Source: Bryobacteraceae bacterium
GTDB taxonomy: Bacteria; Acidobacteriota; Terriglobia; Bryobacterales; Bryobacteraceae
DNA length: 7,967 nucleotides
Direction of reading: 5' to 3'
NCBI GenBank assembly: GCA_014379815.1
Contig: JACMLA010000270.1
Location: 1 to 7,967, forward strand
Under the pieces are notes generated by a model. It did not search any database, was not told the DNA's origin, and was given only the letters and a program-made list of their open reading frames with translations. Positions within the stretch are counted from its first letter, which is position 1; every line of letters begins with the position of its first letter. Of the stretch, positions 1-6,113 are shown one piece after another. Position numbers and translations under genes: made by a program.

Positions 1-10
1 CTGACAATAC

Positions 11-16
11 TACACT
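11..16 (+). promoter_or_regulatory. -10-like box TACACT in front of miaA
   Basis: TACACT matches four of six bases of the sigma70 -10 consensus. It ends 7 nt before the TTG start of miaA, so a standard initiation distance would put the transcript start on or next to the start codon. Any -35 element would lie outside the window. The same geometry recurs in front of the gene at 1574, which is the main reason to record it. Confidence 0.35.
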
Positions 17-22
17 CACGGC

Positions 23-949
23 TTGAGCCACTTGCACCCTCTTGTCGTAGTTTTGGGCCCGACCGGTTCCGGCAAAAGCGCCCTGGCTCTGGATGTTGCG
101 GAATGGTTTTCCGGCGAAATTGTGAACTGCGATTCCGTTCAGCTATATCGGCAGCTCGATATCGGATCTGCCAAAACTCCCGCAGACCAGCGCCGGGGAA
201 TTCCCCATCATCTGGTGGACGTGCTGAATCCTGAGGAGCACTTTACAGCGGGCGATTATGCCCGGAAATGCCGCGAAGTGGTGACAGATATCAAATTGCG
301 GAATCGCGTGCCAGTCGTCGTTGGAGGTACTGGCTTTTATCTTCGAGCCTTCCTGTATGGACTCCCGCCTGTGCCCTCACGCGACGCAACTCTGCGCGAC
401 CGGCTGCTTAGGCGGAGTACAGCGTCTCTTTACCGCCTTCTGCAGCGCCTGGACTCTTCGGCAGCAACACGGATTCATCCCAACGACGCAAACAAACTGA
501 TTCGCGCACTGGAAGTCTGCATTCTCACACAAAAGCACGGGAATCCAGTTTTTAATCCAAACCCGATCCAAGCACTCGAAGGATTCCGCGTATGGAAAGT
601 GGGACTGGATCCGGATCGAGATGCTTTAGCTGCCCGTATTGCAGATCGTTGTGCGCAAATGTTCGCTTCCGGTCTGGTTGCCGAAGTCAGGGGCATTCTT
701 AATGCGGGACACTCTCCCGAGTCGAAGGCCCTGCAGTCCATTGGTTACCGGGAATGCCTGCAGCACATTCTGGGTAGCCTGAGCTTCAACCAGGCTCTGG
801 AGCTAACAATCATTGCGTCGCGACAGTACGCGAAACGACAGCGTACCTGGTTTCGTAAGGAACCTGACGTGTTCTGGATCCAGGACTTTGGAGACACCCA
901 ATCTTCCCTGACGCAGACTATACACCACCTTTATAGTGGTATAAAATAA
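23..949 (+). CDS. miaA: tRNA dimethylallyltransferase MiaA
   Basis: MiaA transfers the dimethylallyl group from DMAPP to N6 of A37 in tRNAs that read UNN codons, in the cytosol. The 308-residue length is normal for the family. Visible motifs are the P-loop GPTGSGKS (residues 12-19), the DSVQLY segment with the likely catalytic Asp37, IGSAK, the HHLVDV region (62-67), GGTGFYLRA (101-109) with the conserved Thr103, NKLIRALEV, QSIGYRE, and the C-terminal RQYAKRQRTWFRK tRNA-binding stretch. The start is TTG at 23: an in-frame TGA lies at 2-4, no ATG or GTG lies between it and the P-loop, and a second TTG at 32 would leave a very short lead. A TACACT box ends 7 nt before the TTG. The gene downstream is not hfq, unlike the mutL-miaA-hfq order of many proteobacteria. 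The identification is secure; the start is probable. Confidence 0.97.
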   Translation: MSHLHPLVVVLGPTGSGKSALALDVAEWFSGEIVNCDSVQLYRQLDIGSAKTPADQRRGIPHHLVDVLNPEEHFTAGDYARKCREVVTDIKLRNRVPVVVGGTGFYLRAFLYGLPPVPSRDATLRDRLLRRSTASLYRLLQRLDSSAATRIHPNDANKLIRALEVCILTQKHGNPVFNPNPIQALEGFRVWKVGLDPDRDALAARIADRCAQMFASGLVAEVRGILNAGHSPESKALQSIGYRECLQHILGSLSFNQALELTIIASRQYAKRQRTWFRKEPDVFWIQDFGDTQSSLTQTIHHLYSGIK

Positions 950-985
950 TCTTTGGGTGCTCATAAGTTTCTCCGGAACAAAACC

Positions 986-1076
986 CAGTGCCGTACGTAA
1001 TAGCAAATGAACAAAGTCGAAGACGTTGTTAAACCTTCGCAAACGTGAACGTATTACAGCAGTGCGGTTCGTAATA
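986..1076. repeat. Imperfect 17-nt direct repeat upstream of the gene at 1118
   Basis: CAGTGCCGTACGTAATA (986-1002) recurs as CAGTGCGGTTCGTAATA (1060-1076), 15 of 17 identical, with starts 74 nt apart (about seven helical turns). TATTAC at 1052-1057 is also an inverted partner of GTAATA at 1071-1076. This could be a pair of regulator sites for the small exported protein gene, or a chance similarity. Confidence 0.35.
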
Positions 1077-1078
1077 AA

Positions 1079-1094
1079 TCGGGAAAATACCCGA
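1079..1094 (+). promoter_or_regulatory. Small hairpin in the leader of the 1118 gene
   Basis: TCGGG (1079-1083) and CCCGA (1090-1094) form a perfect 5-bp stem with a 6-nt AAAATA loop, ending 23 nt before the ATG and upstream of the AAGGA ribosome binding site (1104-1108). It could be a 5' mRNA stabiliser or part of an operator. The stem is short, so chance is possible. Confidence 0.3.
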
Positions 1095-1117
1095 ATCAAT
1101 TAAAAGGAATTAACACC

Positions 1118-1435
1118 ATGAAGAAGATCCTCCTCTCGTTCGCCACAGTTGCGCTTGCTATCGGCAGCGCGGCAACCTCGTATCGCGTAACCCTGTTCCA
1201 GCCTTCGACCGTGAATGGAACCGAACTGAAGCCAGGTGACTACAAAGTCACGCTGAAGGACAACAAGGCAGTTCTCACCAGCGGCAAAACCAGCATCGAA
1301 GCCGACGTAAAGACCGAGACAGCGGACACCAAGTTCGGCACGACCACTGTTCGTTACAGTAATGGCGACGGCAAGTATCGCGTGCAGGAAATCCGGTTGG
1401 GCGGCACCAGCACCCGCCTCGTTTTCGAAAACTAA
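1118..1435 (+). CDS. Small exported protein of unknown function
   Basis: This 105-residue product begins with a clear Sec signal peptide: MKK, then a hydrophobic run (residues 4-16), then small residues up to about residue 21. The mature part is about 85 residues, rich in Thr, Lys and Val. It alternates polar and hydrophobic positions (YRVTLF, DYKVTL, KAVLT, TTVRYS, YRVQEIRL, TRLVFEN), which suggests an all-beta fold. The segment with LKPGDYKVTL followed by KAVLTSGK resembles small periplasmic proteins I associate with Acidobacteriota, but I do not recognise a named family. The start is supported by AAGGA about 9 nt upstream. It appears monocistronic: there are spacers of 168 bp before and 138 bp after, the latter with a strong hairpin. 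An abundant envelope protein is plausible, but function is unknown. Confidence 0.85.
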   Translation: MKKILLSFATVALAIGSAATSYRVTLFQPSTVNGTELKPGDYKVTLKDNKAVLTSGKTSIEADVKTETADTKFGTTTVRYSNGDGKYRVQEIRLGGTSTRLVFEN

Positions 1436-1455
1436 GCCCCCGAATTATTCCGTTA

Positions 1456-1504
1456 AGCCTTTCCGTTTTCCAGACGTGATGTTGCCCTGGAGGGCGGAAA
1501 GGCT
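1456..1504 (+). terminator. Long hairpin after the 1118 gene (terminator-like or 3'-stabilising)
   Basis: AGCCTTTCCG (1456-1465) pairs perfectly with CGGAAAGGCT (1495-1504). The stem continues inward through three G-U pairs (1466-1468 with 1492-1494) and five more Watson-Crick pairs (1469-1473 with 1487-1491), giving 18 pairs around a 13-nt loop. The three G-U pairs hold only in the + strand RNA; the opposite strand would have A-C mismatches. This fits an RNA element of the gene ending at 1435. No T tract follows (CCCTCCTCTT instead), so it may not be a classical intrinsic terminator; mRNA 3'-end protection is an alternative. Confidence 0.6.
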
Positions 1505-1519
1505 CCCTCCTCTTAGCTC

Positions 1520-1567
1520 CCGGATACAATCGAGTCCGGATACAATGCAGTCTGGTCCGGATACAAT
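1520..1567 (+). repeat. Three copies of CCGGATACAAT upstream of the TPR protein gene
   Basis: Exact 11-nt copies lie at 1520-1530, 1536-1546 and 1557-1567, with starts 16 and 21 nt apart. The first and third are followed by CGAG, the second by GCAG. Each contains a -10-like TACAAT. They fill the last 54 nt before the ATG at 1574. They could be tandem promoters, a repeated regulator site, or a slippage-type duplication of one promoter. Confidence 0.75.
1562..1567 (+). promoter_or_regulatory. -10 box TACAAT giving a probably leaderless mRNA for the 1574 gene
   Basis: TACAAT matches five of six bases of the sigma70 -10 consensus and ends 7 nt before the A of the ATG at 1574. That is the usual distance to the transcription start, so the mRNA would begin at or beside the start codon. 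There is no Shine-Dalgarno sequence in front of this ATG, which agrees. No convincing -35 lies 16-18 nt upstream: that stretch is the second repeat copy. Confidence 0.5.
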
Positions 1568-1573
1568 CGAGTA

Positions 1574-2767
1574 ATGAGAAGCGCGCTGGCGGCGCTGCTG
1601 GTACTCTGCGCCGCGGTACCTTCTTCCGCCGAAACCTGCCTTGTCCTGCCATTCCACAATCTCTCCAGTGACCCGAATCTGAGCTGGATCGGGGAGAGCC
1701 TCTCCGCGTCCGTGCAGGAGGCGCTTGCCTCCGAAGGCATAATCGTTCTCGACCGTCAGGCACGCGAAGAGGCTTTTCGCCGGCTCTCCGTCAGACCCGC
1801 AGTACAACTCACCAGAGCAACGATCGTTCGCATTGGCGAAAGCCTTGACGCGGATCAGGTCATCTACGGCACTTTCGGTTTTACCGAGCCTGGTGATCCC
1901 GCTCTTCGCAAAATTCAGGGCACTCTGAGAGTGGAAGCGCATGTTCTCAATTTGCGGAAGACGAGTCAGGGCCCCCAGTTTTCCGAGACCGGCGCTCTGG
2001 AAGATCTCGCACGGTTGCAAAATCATCTGGCATGGCAAAGTCTGCGTATCGTCATGCCGGACTCCGCGCCTTCAGAAGAAGCTTTCCGTGCAAGCCGTCC
2101 GGTGATCCGCGTCGATGCTATCGAAAGCTTTATCCGGGGTCTGTTGTCACCGGCTCCGGATTCCAAATTGCGGCTTATCTCCCAGGCCGCCCGCCTGGAT
2201 CCCCGCTACTCTCAGGCCCACTTTGAACTGGGTCGCATCCATTTCAACCAGAAATCGTGGAAAGCGGCTTCTGAGAGTTTTCTGAAAGTACCCGCATCGG
2301 ACGTATTCTTTCGGGAAGCCACATTTTTCCTCGGCCTGTGTCGCTACCGTCTGGGAGAGTTTACGTCTGCTGCAAAAGCTTTTCAAACCGTCGCGGAATC
2401 CGTGCCTCTCAATGAAGTCTGGAACAATCTGGGCGCAGCACAATCCAGATCCAGTCAGTCCGAAGCGCTGGCAAGTTTTCAAAAAGCACTGGAGGGAGAT
2501 CCTGGCGATCCCGATTATCACTTTAATGTGGGATATTTGTTGTTTCGCAAGGGAGAACTCGACGAGGCCGCTGAACGCTTCCGTGCCGTGCTCGACCGTC
2601 GGCCTGATGACACTGAAGCGACAACTCTTTTGGGACGATCACTAAAGAAGGTGCCAGGCAAAATCGTTCCGACTCTGCCTGACGGTTTGGAGCGTCTTAA
2701 GGAGAGTTATGAAGAGTCGGTCTGGCTTCAACTGAAAGCCGTCCTTGAGCCCAGGCGGAGTAAATGA
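1574..2767 (+). CDS. Exported TolB/FlgO-like N-terminal domain plus TPR protein
   Basis: This 397-residue protein has a signal peptide (residues 1-19, ending VPSSA) and so acts outside the cytoplasmic membrane. Residues about 21-165 look like the alpha/beta domain found in FlgO/LpoB-like and TolB-N-like proteins: CLVLPFHNLSSDPNLSWIGE, a helix, then IIVLDRQ and DADQVIYGTFGF. Residues about 195-355 form TPR-type helical pairs; the clearest are 214-247, 282-311 (WNNLGAAQ...EALASFQKAL) and 312-345 (YHFNVGYLLFRKGELDEAAERFRAVL). The role is probably scaffolding or partner binding in the periplasm; no catalytic motif is visible. The ATG at 1574 fits the signal peptide and the -10 box 7 nt upstream. 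It is the first gene of the run ending with thiD, with 58 bp to the phosphatase start. The domain assignment is moderately sure; a precise function cannot be given. Confidence 0.88.
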   Translation: MRSALAALLVLCAAVPSSAETCLVLPFHNLSSDPNLSWIGESLSASVQEALASEGIIVLDRQAREEAFRRLSVRPAVQLTRATIVRIGESLDADQVIYGTFGFTEPGDPALRKIQGTLRVEAHVLNLRKTSQGPQFSETGALEDLARLQNHLAWQSLRIVMPDSAPSEEAFRASRPVIRVDAIESFIRGLLSPAPDSKLRLISQAARLDPRYSQAHFELGRIHFNQKSWKAASESFLKVPASDVFFREATFFLGLCRYRLGEFTSAAKAFQTVAESVPLNEVWNNLGAAQSRSSQSEALASFQKALEGDPGDPDYHFNVGYLLFRKGELDEAAERFRAVLDRRPDDTEATTLLGRSLKKVPGKIVPTLPDGLERLKESYEESVWLQLKAVLEPRRSK

Positions 2768-2809
2768 ATTTCAGCGCGGGTTAGCCAGATTGCAAAGTTT
2801 CCCCGCATA

Positions 2810-2815
2810 TATAAT
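2810..2815 (+). promoter_or_regulatory. Possible internal -10 box TATAAT before the PP2C gene
   Basis: A perfect TATAAT sits 10 nt before the ATG at 2826. TTGCAA (2790-2795) is the best -35 but only 14 nt away. Initiation 7 nt downstream (about 2822) would give a leader of about 4 nt that lacks the GGAG ribosome binding site at 2817-2820. The box is therefore either a second near-leaderless promoter or an incidental AT run next to a normal ribosome binding site. Confidence 0.35.
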
Positions 2816-2825
2816 CGGAGAGTTC

Positions 2826-3545
2826 ATGCTGGAAGCCGCCGGTGTATCGGACCCTGGGTGTGTCCGGACCAACAATGAAGACTACTTTGTTGTCGCGCCT
2901 TCCCTGGAACTGTTCCTTGTCGCCGATGGCATGGGCGGGGCACTTGCAGGTGAGCATGCGTCACGCCTCGCCGGCGATACCGTCGCCACTTTCCTTGAAA
3001 AAGCCAACGAGCCAACCGCAGAAGCGCTGCTCCATGCACTCGCAGAAGCGAATCGCAAAGTACTTCGTGTGGCCGACAGCGACCCCCAGTTCCACGGCAT
3101 GGGAACTACGCTGACTGCCGCCTTCCGCGTCGGTCCCGATCTGATGCTCGCAAATGTCGGTGACAGCCGAGCCTACCTGTATCAGGACGGTCTGCTTCAC
3201 ACCATTACGGAAGATCAGACCTGGATTAATGAGGTAGGCAGGAAACTGGGTATTGGGGAAGCACAACTCAAAGTGCATCCGATGCGGCACGTCCTCACCA
3301 TGGCCATCGGAGTCAGCGATACCCTCCGCATTCACTCCTACGCCATCCCACTGGTTCCCGGGTCACAGATCCTTTTATGTAGCGACGGCTTGCACGGTGT
3401 GATCGAGGATTCCATGATTAGTGAGATTTTGGGATCGCCGGAGCCACTAGAAGGCAAGTGTCATGCTCTCGTCGATGCGGCGAAACGGGCTGGTGGCCCG
3501 GACAACATCACTGCGGTTCTAATCGCGGTGAGGCCCACAAGTTAA
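2826..3545 (+). CDS. PP2C-family (PPM) Ser/Thr protein phosphatase
   Basis: This is a metal-dependent protein phosphatase of 239 residues, the size of stand-alone bacterial PrpC/Stp-type enzymes, with no membrane or sensor domain, so cytosolic. All main motifs are present: DPGCVRTNNED (9-19), VADGMGG (32-38, with metal-binding Asp34/Gly35), GMGTT (91-95), NVGDSRAYLY (110-119), the TEDQT segment (128-132), LTMAIG (157-162), LLCSDGLHG (183-191, metal Asp187) and GGPDNIT (223-229, metal Asp226). I chose the ATG at 2826: it has GGAG 5 nt upstream and puts the first motif at the usual distance from the N-terminus. An in-frame ATG at 2745 would overlap the TPR gene and add 27 residues unlike the family. 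No Ser/Thr kinase is in the window; its substrate may lie elsewhere. The 3' end overlaps the next gene if that begins at its only canonical start. Confidence 0.95.
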   Translation: MLEAAGVSDPGCVRTNNEDYFVVAPSLELFLVADGMGGALAGEHASRLAGDTVATFLEKANEPTAEALLHALAEANRKVLRVADSDPQFHGMGTTLTAAFRVGPDLMLANVGDSRAYLYQDGLLHTITEDQTWINEVGRKLGIGEAQLKVHPMRHVLTMAIGVSDTLRIHSYAIPLVPGSQILLCSDGLHGVIEDSMISEILGSPEPLEGKCHALVDAAKRAGGPDNITAVLIAVRPTS

Positions 3546-4165
3546 AACCACTACTCAGAGTTGCAGCGGCAGCTCTCGTCCTGTTTCACTCCCAACTCAG
3601 TGCAGCTTCTTTGTTGCACATCCGCGTGCTGGAAGGCGATGGCGCCATTCATCCTGCTGGTACCAGGTCCACTCGTGGTCTTGTAGTAGAAATCTCTGAC
3701 GAAACCGGCAAGCCAGTCGATGGCGCAGCTGTCAGCTTCCGTCTGCCGGAAGAAGGTCCCGGCGGAACGTTCGTGCACGGAATGCGCACGGAAATTCTGA
3801 TCACCGGTCCGGATGGTCGCGCCGGTGTGAAGGAACTCACCGCAGGCCGTATATCAGGTCCATTTCAGGTAAGGGTCACTGCCGTGCGGGATTCCGTGCG
3901 CGCAGGAACCGTGGTTGACCAGTACATTTCCGAAGGTGCCGTCGCCGGAGCACGTGCCGGAAAATCTCTGATTGCCGGCAAGAACGGGTCGTCCTCGAAG
4001 AAGTGGATTCTCTGGCTCGCCATTGGAGCCGGCGCCGCAGCCGCAGGCGTTCTGGCAGGCAGCATGGGCGGCGGTTCTTCGTCAGCCCCCACCGCGGCAC
4101 CGGTTCCTGTAGCTCCGCCGCCAACGATCGGTGTCCCCACGATCACAGTAGGAGGGCCCAGATGA
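3458..4165 (+). CDS. Membrane-anchored Ig-like protein (start uncertain)
   Basis: This secretory protein has a signal-peptide-like stretch KLKPLLRVAAAALVLFHSQLS followed by AAS, and an Ig-like or Big_1/carboxypeptidase-regulatory-like beta domain (about residues 52-158, LLHIRVLEGDG...GLVVEISDETGKPVDGAAVSFRLP...GRAGVKEL...FQVRVTAV). After a Gly/Ser linker comes one membrane segment (about 183-200, WILWLAIGAGAAAAGVLA), then a Gly/Ser tract and a Pro-rich tail (211-235). The oddity is the start: GTG at 3458 is the only ATG/GTG/TTG in frame before the signal peptide, but it overlaps the phosphatase by 88 nt and its first 28 residues are just the shifted reading of the conserved phosphatase C-terminus. 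True initiation near 3539, at the phosphatase stop, looks more natural but would use AAG. Frame and end are sure; numbering here counts from 3458. The stop overlaps the next ATG (ATGA). Confidence 0.8.
   Translation: MSCSRRCGETGWWPGQHHCGSNRGEAHKLKPLLRVAAAALVLFHSQLSAASLLHIRVLEGDGAIHPAGTRSTRGLVVEISDETGKPVDGAAVSFRLPEEGPGGTFVHGMRTEILITGPDGRAGVKELTAGRISGPFQVRVTAVRDSVRAGTVVDQYISEGAVAGARAGKSLIAGKNGSSSKKWILWLAIGAGAAAAGVLAGSMGGGSSSAPTAAPVPVAPPPTIGVPTITVGGPR
4150..4156 (+). promoter_or_regulatory. Strong ribosome binding site AGGAGGG that fixes the 4162 start
   Basis: AGGAGGG lies 5 nt before ATG 4162 and inside the end of the previous gene. It decides the start against a longer in-frame ATG at 4003, which would read far into the Ig-like gene in another frame. 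Confidence 0.85.
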
Positions 4166-4761
4166 AAAACTTGTATCTTGTTGTATTAATTACTCTAATT
4201 GGCTTCGTTCAGGGCCCGTCCGGGAAGATGTCCGGGCAGATCTCCGCTCCCACAATTGGCTTCGTTCGGGATTTGGCCGGGGCTCTCCGGCCTGTGCTGG
4301 GAATACCTGGGGCTTTCGTCCTGGGAGAACCGATCGCGACCGGTGTTGTGGCTGTCGGATCATCCGGTAAGTACACAATCGCGTCTACTGCCACCGAGCT
4401 CATCCTGATCGCAGGCGATGAGATTGTCTGGCGCGGCCGCGCCGCAGGCTCCGGAGAGGCCAGTTCGCCCGCCGAATCTTTCGCATTCAAGACCAATGGT
4501 CGGCCAAATTGGGTTCGTTTCCTGGATGGCACCTGCGCTACCTGGGCCGCTAAAGCCATCGAGCCACAATCCGCAGAGTGCCCCGCAGCGGAAGAGGCAC
4601 GTCCTGCTCTGGCCACGCTGCTCCGTCAGCAACCCCCTGAAAATACAGAAAGCTACGAAAGCGTAGCCCCGGAATGGGTTGTACTGCGTGGACGGGAACA
4701 ACTCCACCTCGCCCGGATTGGCGACAAAGAAGCTGTGTACGCATTGCCGGAGGCGCCATGA
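4162..4761 (+). CDS. Exported protein of unknown function
   Basis: The product has 199 residues. A short signal peptide (MKNLYLVVLITLIGFVQG, residues 1-18) is followed by a mature part that begins with IGFVRDLAGALRPVLGIPGA. I associate that pattern with single beta-propeller-like repeats in acidobacterial proteins, but cannot assign a family. Beta-rich segments continue (GVVAVGSSGKYTIAS, ELILIAGDEIVWRGRA), and two cysteines (Cys124 and Cys140) could form a disulphide. It ends with a WVVLRGREQLHLARI strand pair. ATG 4162 overlaps the stop of the upstream gene as ATGA and has AGGAGGG 5 nt before it; its own TGA overlaps the next ATG. It is therefore translationally coupled on both sides, which argues for a shared assembly with the Ig-like and ASH-domain neighbours. 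The function is unknown. Confidence 0.88.
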   Translation: MKNLYLVVLITLIGFVQGPSGKMSGQISAPTIGFVRDLAGALRPVLGIPGAFVLGEPIATGVVAVGSSGKYTIASTATELILIAGDEIVWRGRAAGSGEASSPAESFAFKTNGRPNWVRFLDGTCATWAAKAIEPQSAECPAAEEARPALATLLRQQPPENTESYESVAPEWVVLRGREQLHLARIGDKEAVYALPEAP

Positions 4762-6113
4762 GATTCGTACTTCTCCTCGCCTTGCTCCTCCCCGCCATTG
4801 CGTCCGCGCAACTGCAATTATTCCTCGCACCAACGGGTGGCGAAGAAAAGCTGGTCAACGCGATTCATGATATGGGCAGCGTCGCTGTTGCGGAGTCCTC
4901 AAGTGTTCGGTTCCGCCTCAGGAACCAGGGTCAAAGTGCCGTCACGCTAACCGCTCTGTACGCCGCCGGTTCCGGGTTCAACATGACCGGAGCACCAACG
5001 GTTCCATTCCTTGTGGCCGCTGGAATGAACGTCGATTTCACGATCCGATTCAGTCCTCCAAATGCGGGCAGTTACAGCGCAAACCTTCAGGTAAACGGGA
5101 CCGGATACATTTTGCGCGGAACCGGCCTCGGGGGCGCTACCCTGCGCCAGGGTGGCCAGGATCTGCTTCCAGATTCCGCCATCGACTTCGGCAGACTCGA
5201 GCGTGGCACTACGTCACGTATCGCTCTGACTCTGTTCAATACGTCCAGCGACAGCGCCCTCGTCCAGTCCCTGGTTCTAACGGGATCGGCATTTCAAATG
5301 ACTCCGAATCAACTTTCGTTCCCGCTCCAGCTAAATCCGGGATCGTCGGCTGAATTCGAGATCGTATTCACTCCTCTGGCTTCGGGTATCGCGTCAGGGT
5401 CACTCACCATTGACCGGCGGGTGTTTCGCCTCACCGGAACAGCCTTCGAACCGGCATTGCCGCGTCCGACAATCACTATAGAGACGCCAGCAATCCGCAG
5501 CAGCGAGCAAGGTCGTGTGTCGGTCCGTCTGGTCGCACCTTCGAAGTCATTTGTCAAAGGAGCACTGCGGCTGGAGCTTCGCCCTGCGGGGACGATCCGG
5601 GATAACGACGCGGCCGCCATGTTCACATCCGGCTCGCGGACCGTGGCATTTGACATCGCACCGGGCGATGAAGTGATCCGGTTCCGTGGAGAAACATCCG
5701 CCATATTCCAGGCTGGCACCACCGCCGGTACCATCGTATTTGTGGTGGAAGCAGGAGGATGGACAGAGCAGCAGTCTGTCGTGGTATCGCCGGAGCCGGT
5801 CCGGTTAACCGCATCGAGTGCCGTTCGAAGCGCATCCGGAATCGACTTGATGCTGACGGGCTTCGATAACTCCAGGTCTCTGGACGATCTGAGTTTTACG
5901 TTCTACAGCAACGGCCAGCCATTGGCCGGTATGCCGGTACGTATCGCTGCAGGTGCGGACTTTGGACGCTGGTGGACAACTTCCACCCTTGGCGGCGTCT
6001 TCCAGGTAAAGGCAGCGTTCCCGATCTCGGGCGATGCTTCGAAGGTCACAGGAGTGGATGTGAAAGTCACCAACTCGGTAGGCACGACCGCAACGGAGCG
6101 CCTCCCGTTTTGA
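4758..6113 (+). CDS. Exported protein with two choice-of-anchor-D (ASH/HYDIN-like) Ig domains
   Basis: The product has 451 residues. The signal peptide is [17 protein letters not shown] (1-17), with cleavage before QLQL. Two Ig-like repeats of the choice-of-anchor-D/ASH type follow. The first, about 35-123, has [20 protein letters not shown], the middle strand [19 protein letters not shown] and the closing LRGTG. The second, about 139-229, has [39 protein letters not shown] and the closing LTGTA. The remaining 220 residues are beta-rich and unidentified. Such domains usually bind proteins or build surface structures; no sorting signal or catalytic motif is visible. ATG 4758 overlaps the previous stop (ATGA) and has GGAGG 4 nt upstream (4749-4753), which excludes the longer in-frame ATG at 4674. 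Its TGA overlaps the TTG start of thiD. Confidence 0.9.
   Translation: MRFVLLLALLLPAIASAQLQLFLAPTGGEEKLVNAIHDMGSVAVAESSSVRFRLRNQGQSAVTLTALYAAGSGFNMTGAPTVPFLVAAGMNVDFTIRFSPPNAGSYSANLQVNGTGYILRGTGLGGATLRQGGQDLLPDSAIDFGRLERGTTSRIALTLFNTSSDSALVQSLVLTGSAFQMTPNQLSFPLQLNPGSSAEFEIVFTPLASGIASGSLTIDRRVFRLTGTAFEPALPRPTITIETPAIRSSEQGRVSVRLVAPSKSFVKGALRLELRPAGTIRDNDAAAMFTSGSRTVAFDIAPGDEVIRFRGETSAIFQAGTTAGTIVFVVEAGGWTEQQSVVVSPEPVRLTASSAVRSASGIDLMLTGFDNSRSLDDLSFTFYSNGQPLAGMPVRIAAGADFGRWWTTSTLGGVFQVKAAFPISGDASKVTGVDVKVTNSVGTTATERLPF

Larger units (their letters stand above)
950..1117. other. Intergenic spacer between miaA and the small exported protein gene
   Basis: This 168-bp spacer is AT-richer than its surroundings and has no ORF I would call. 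Across the miaA stop, ACCAC and GTGGT (924-940) form a weak 5-bp inverted repeat with no T tract, so I do not call it a terminator. The spacer holds the 17-nt imperfect repeat (986-1002 and 1060-1076) and the hairpin at 1079-1094 listed separately. TTGTTA (1026-1031) and GTATTA (1051-1056) are promoter-like but 19 nt apart, so they stay a weak candidate only. Confidence 0.5.

Noticed and set aside
924..949. Inverted repeat ACCAC/GTGGT at the end of miaA as terminator
   Set aside because: The stem is only 5 bp, AT-rich around it, overlaps the stop codon and has no T tract.
1520..1567. CCGGATACAAT copies as a short CRISPR-like array
   Set aside because: The repeats are only 11 nt with 5- and 10-nt spacers; no CRISPR has this size, and the position and TACAAT core fit promoter elements.
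1445..2038. Long - strand frame across the TPR gene start
   Set aside because: It is a shadow of the + strand gene and the repeat region, with no recognisable motif.
2745..2825. Longer phosphatase starting at ATG 2745
   Set aside because: It would overlap the TPR gene and add 27 residues outside the PP2C fold; ATG 2826 has a GGAG site and the normal motif spacing.
4674..4757. Longer ASH-domain protein starting at 4674
   Set aside because: It would bury the clear signal peptide at 4758, which has its own GGAGG and ATGA overlap.
5972..6109. Longer ThiD starting at 5972
   Set aside because: The added 46 residues are a shifted reading of the upstream gene; the ThiD fold begins at [11 protein letters not shown].
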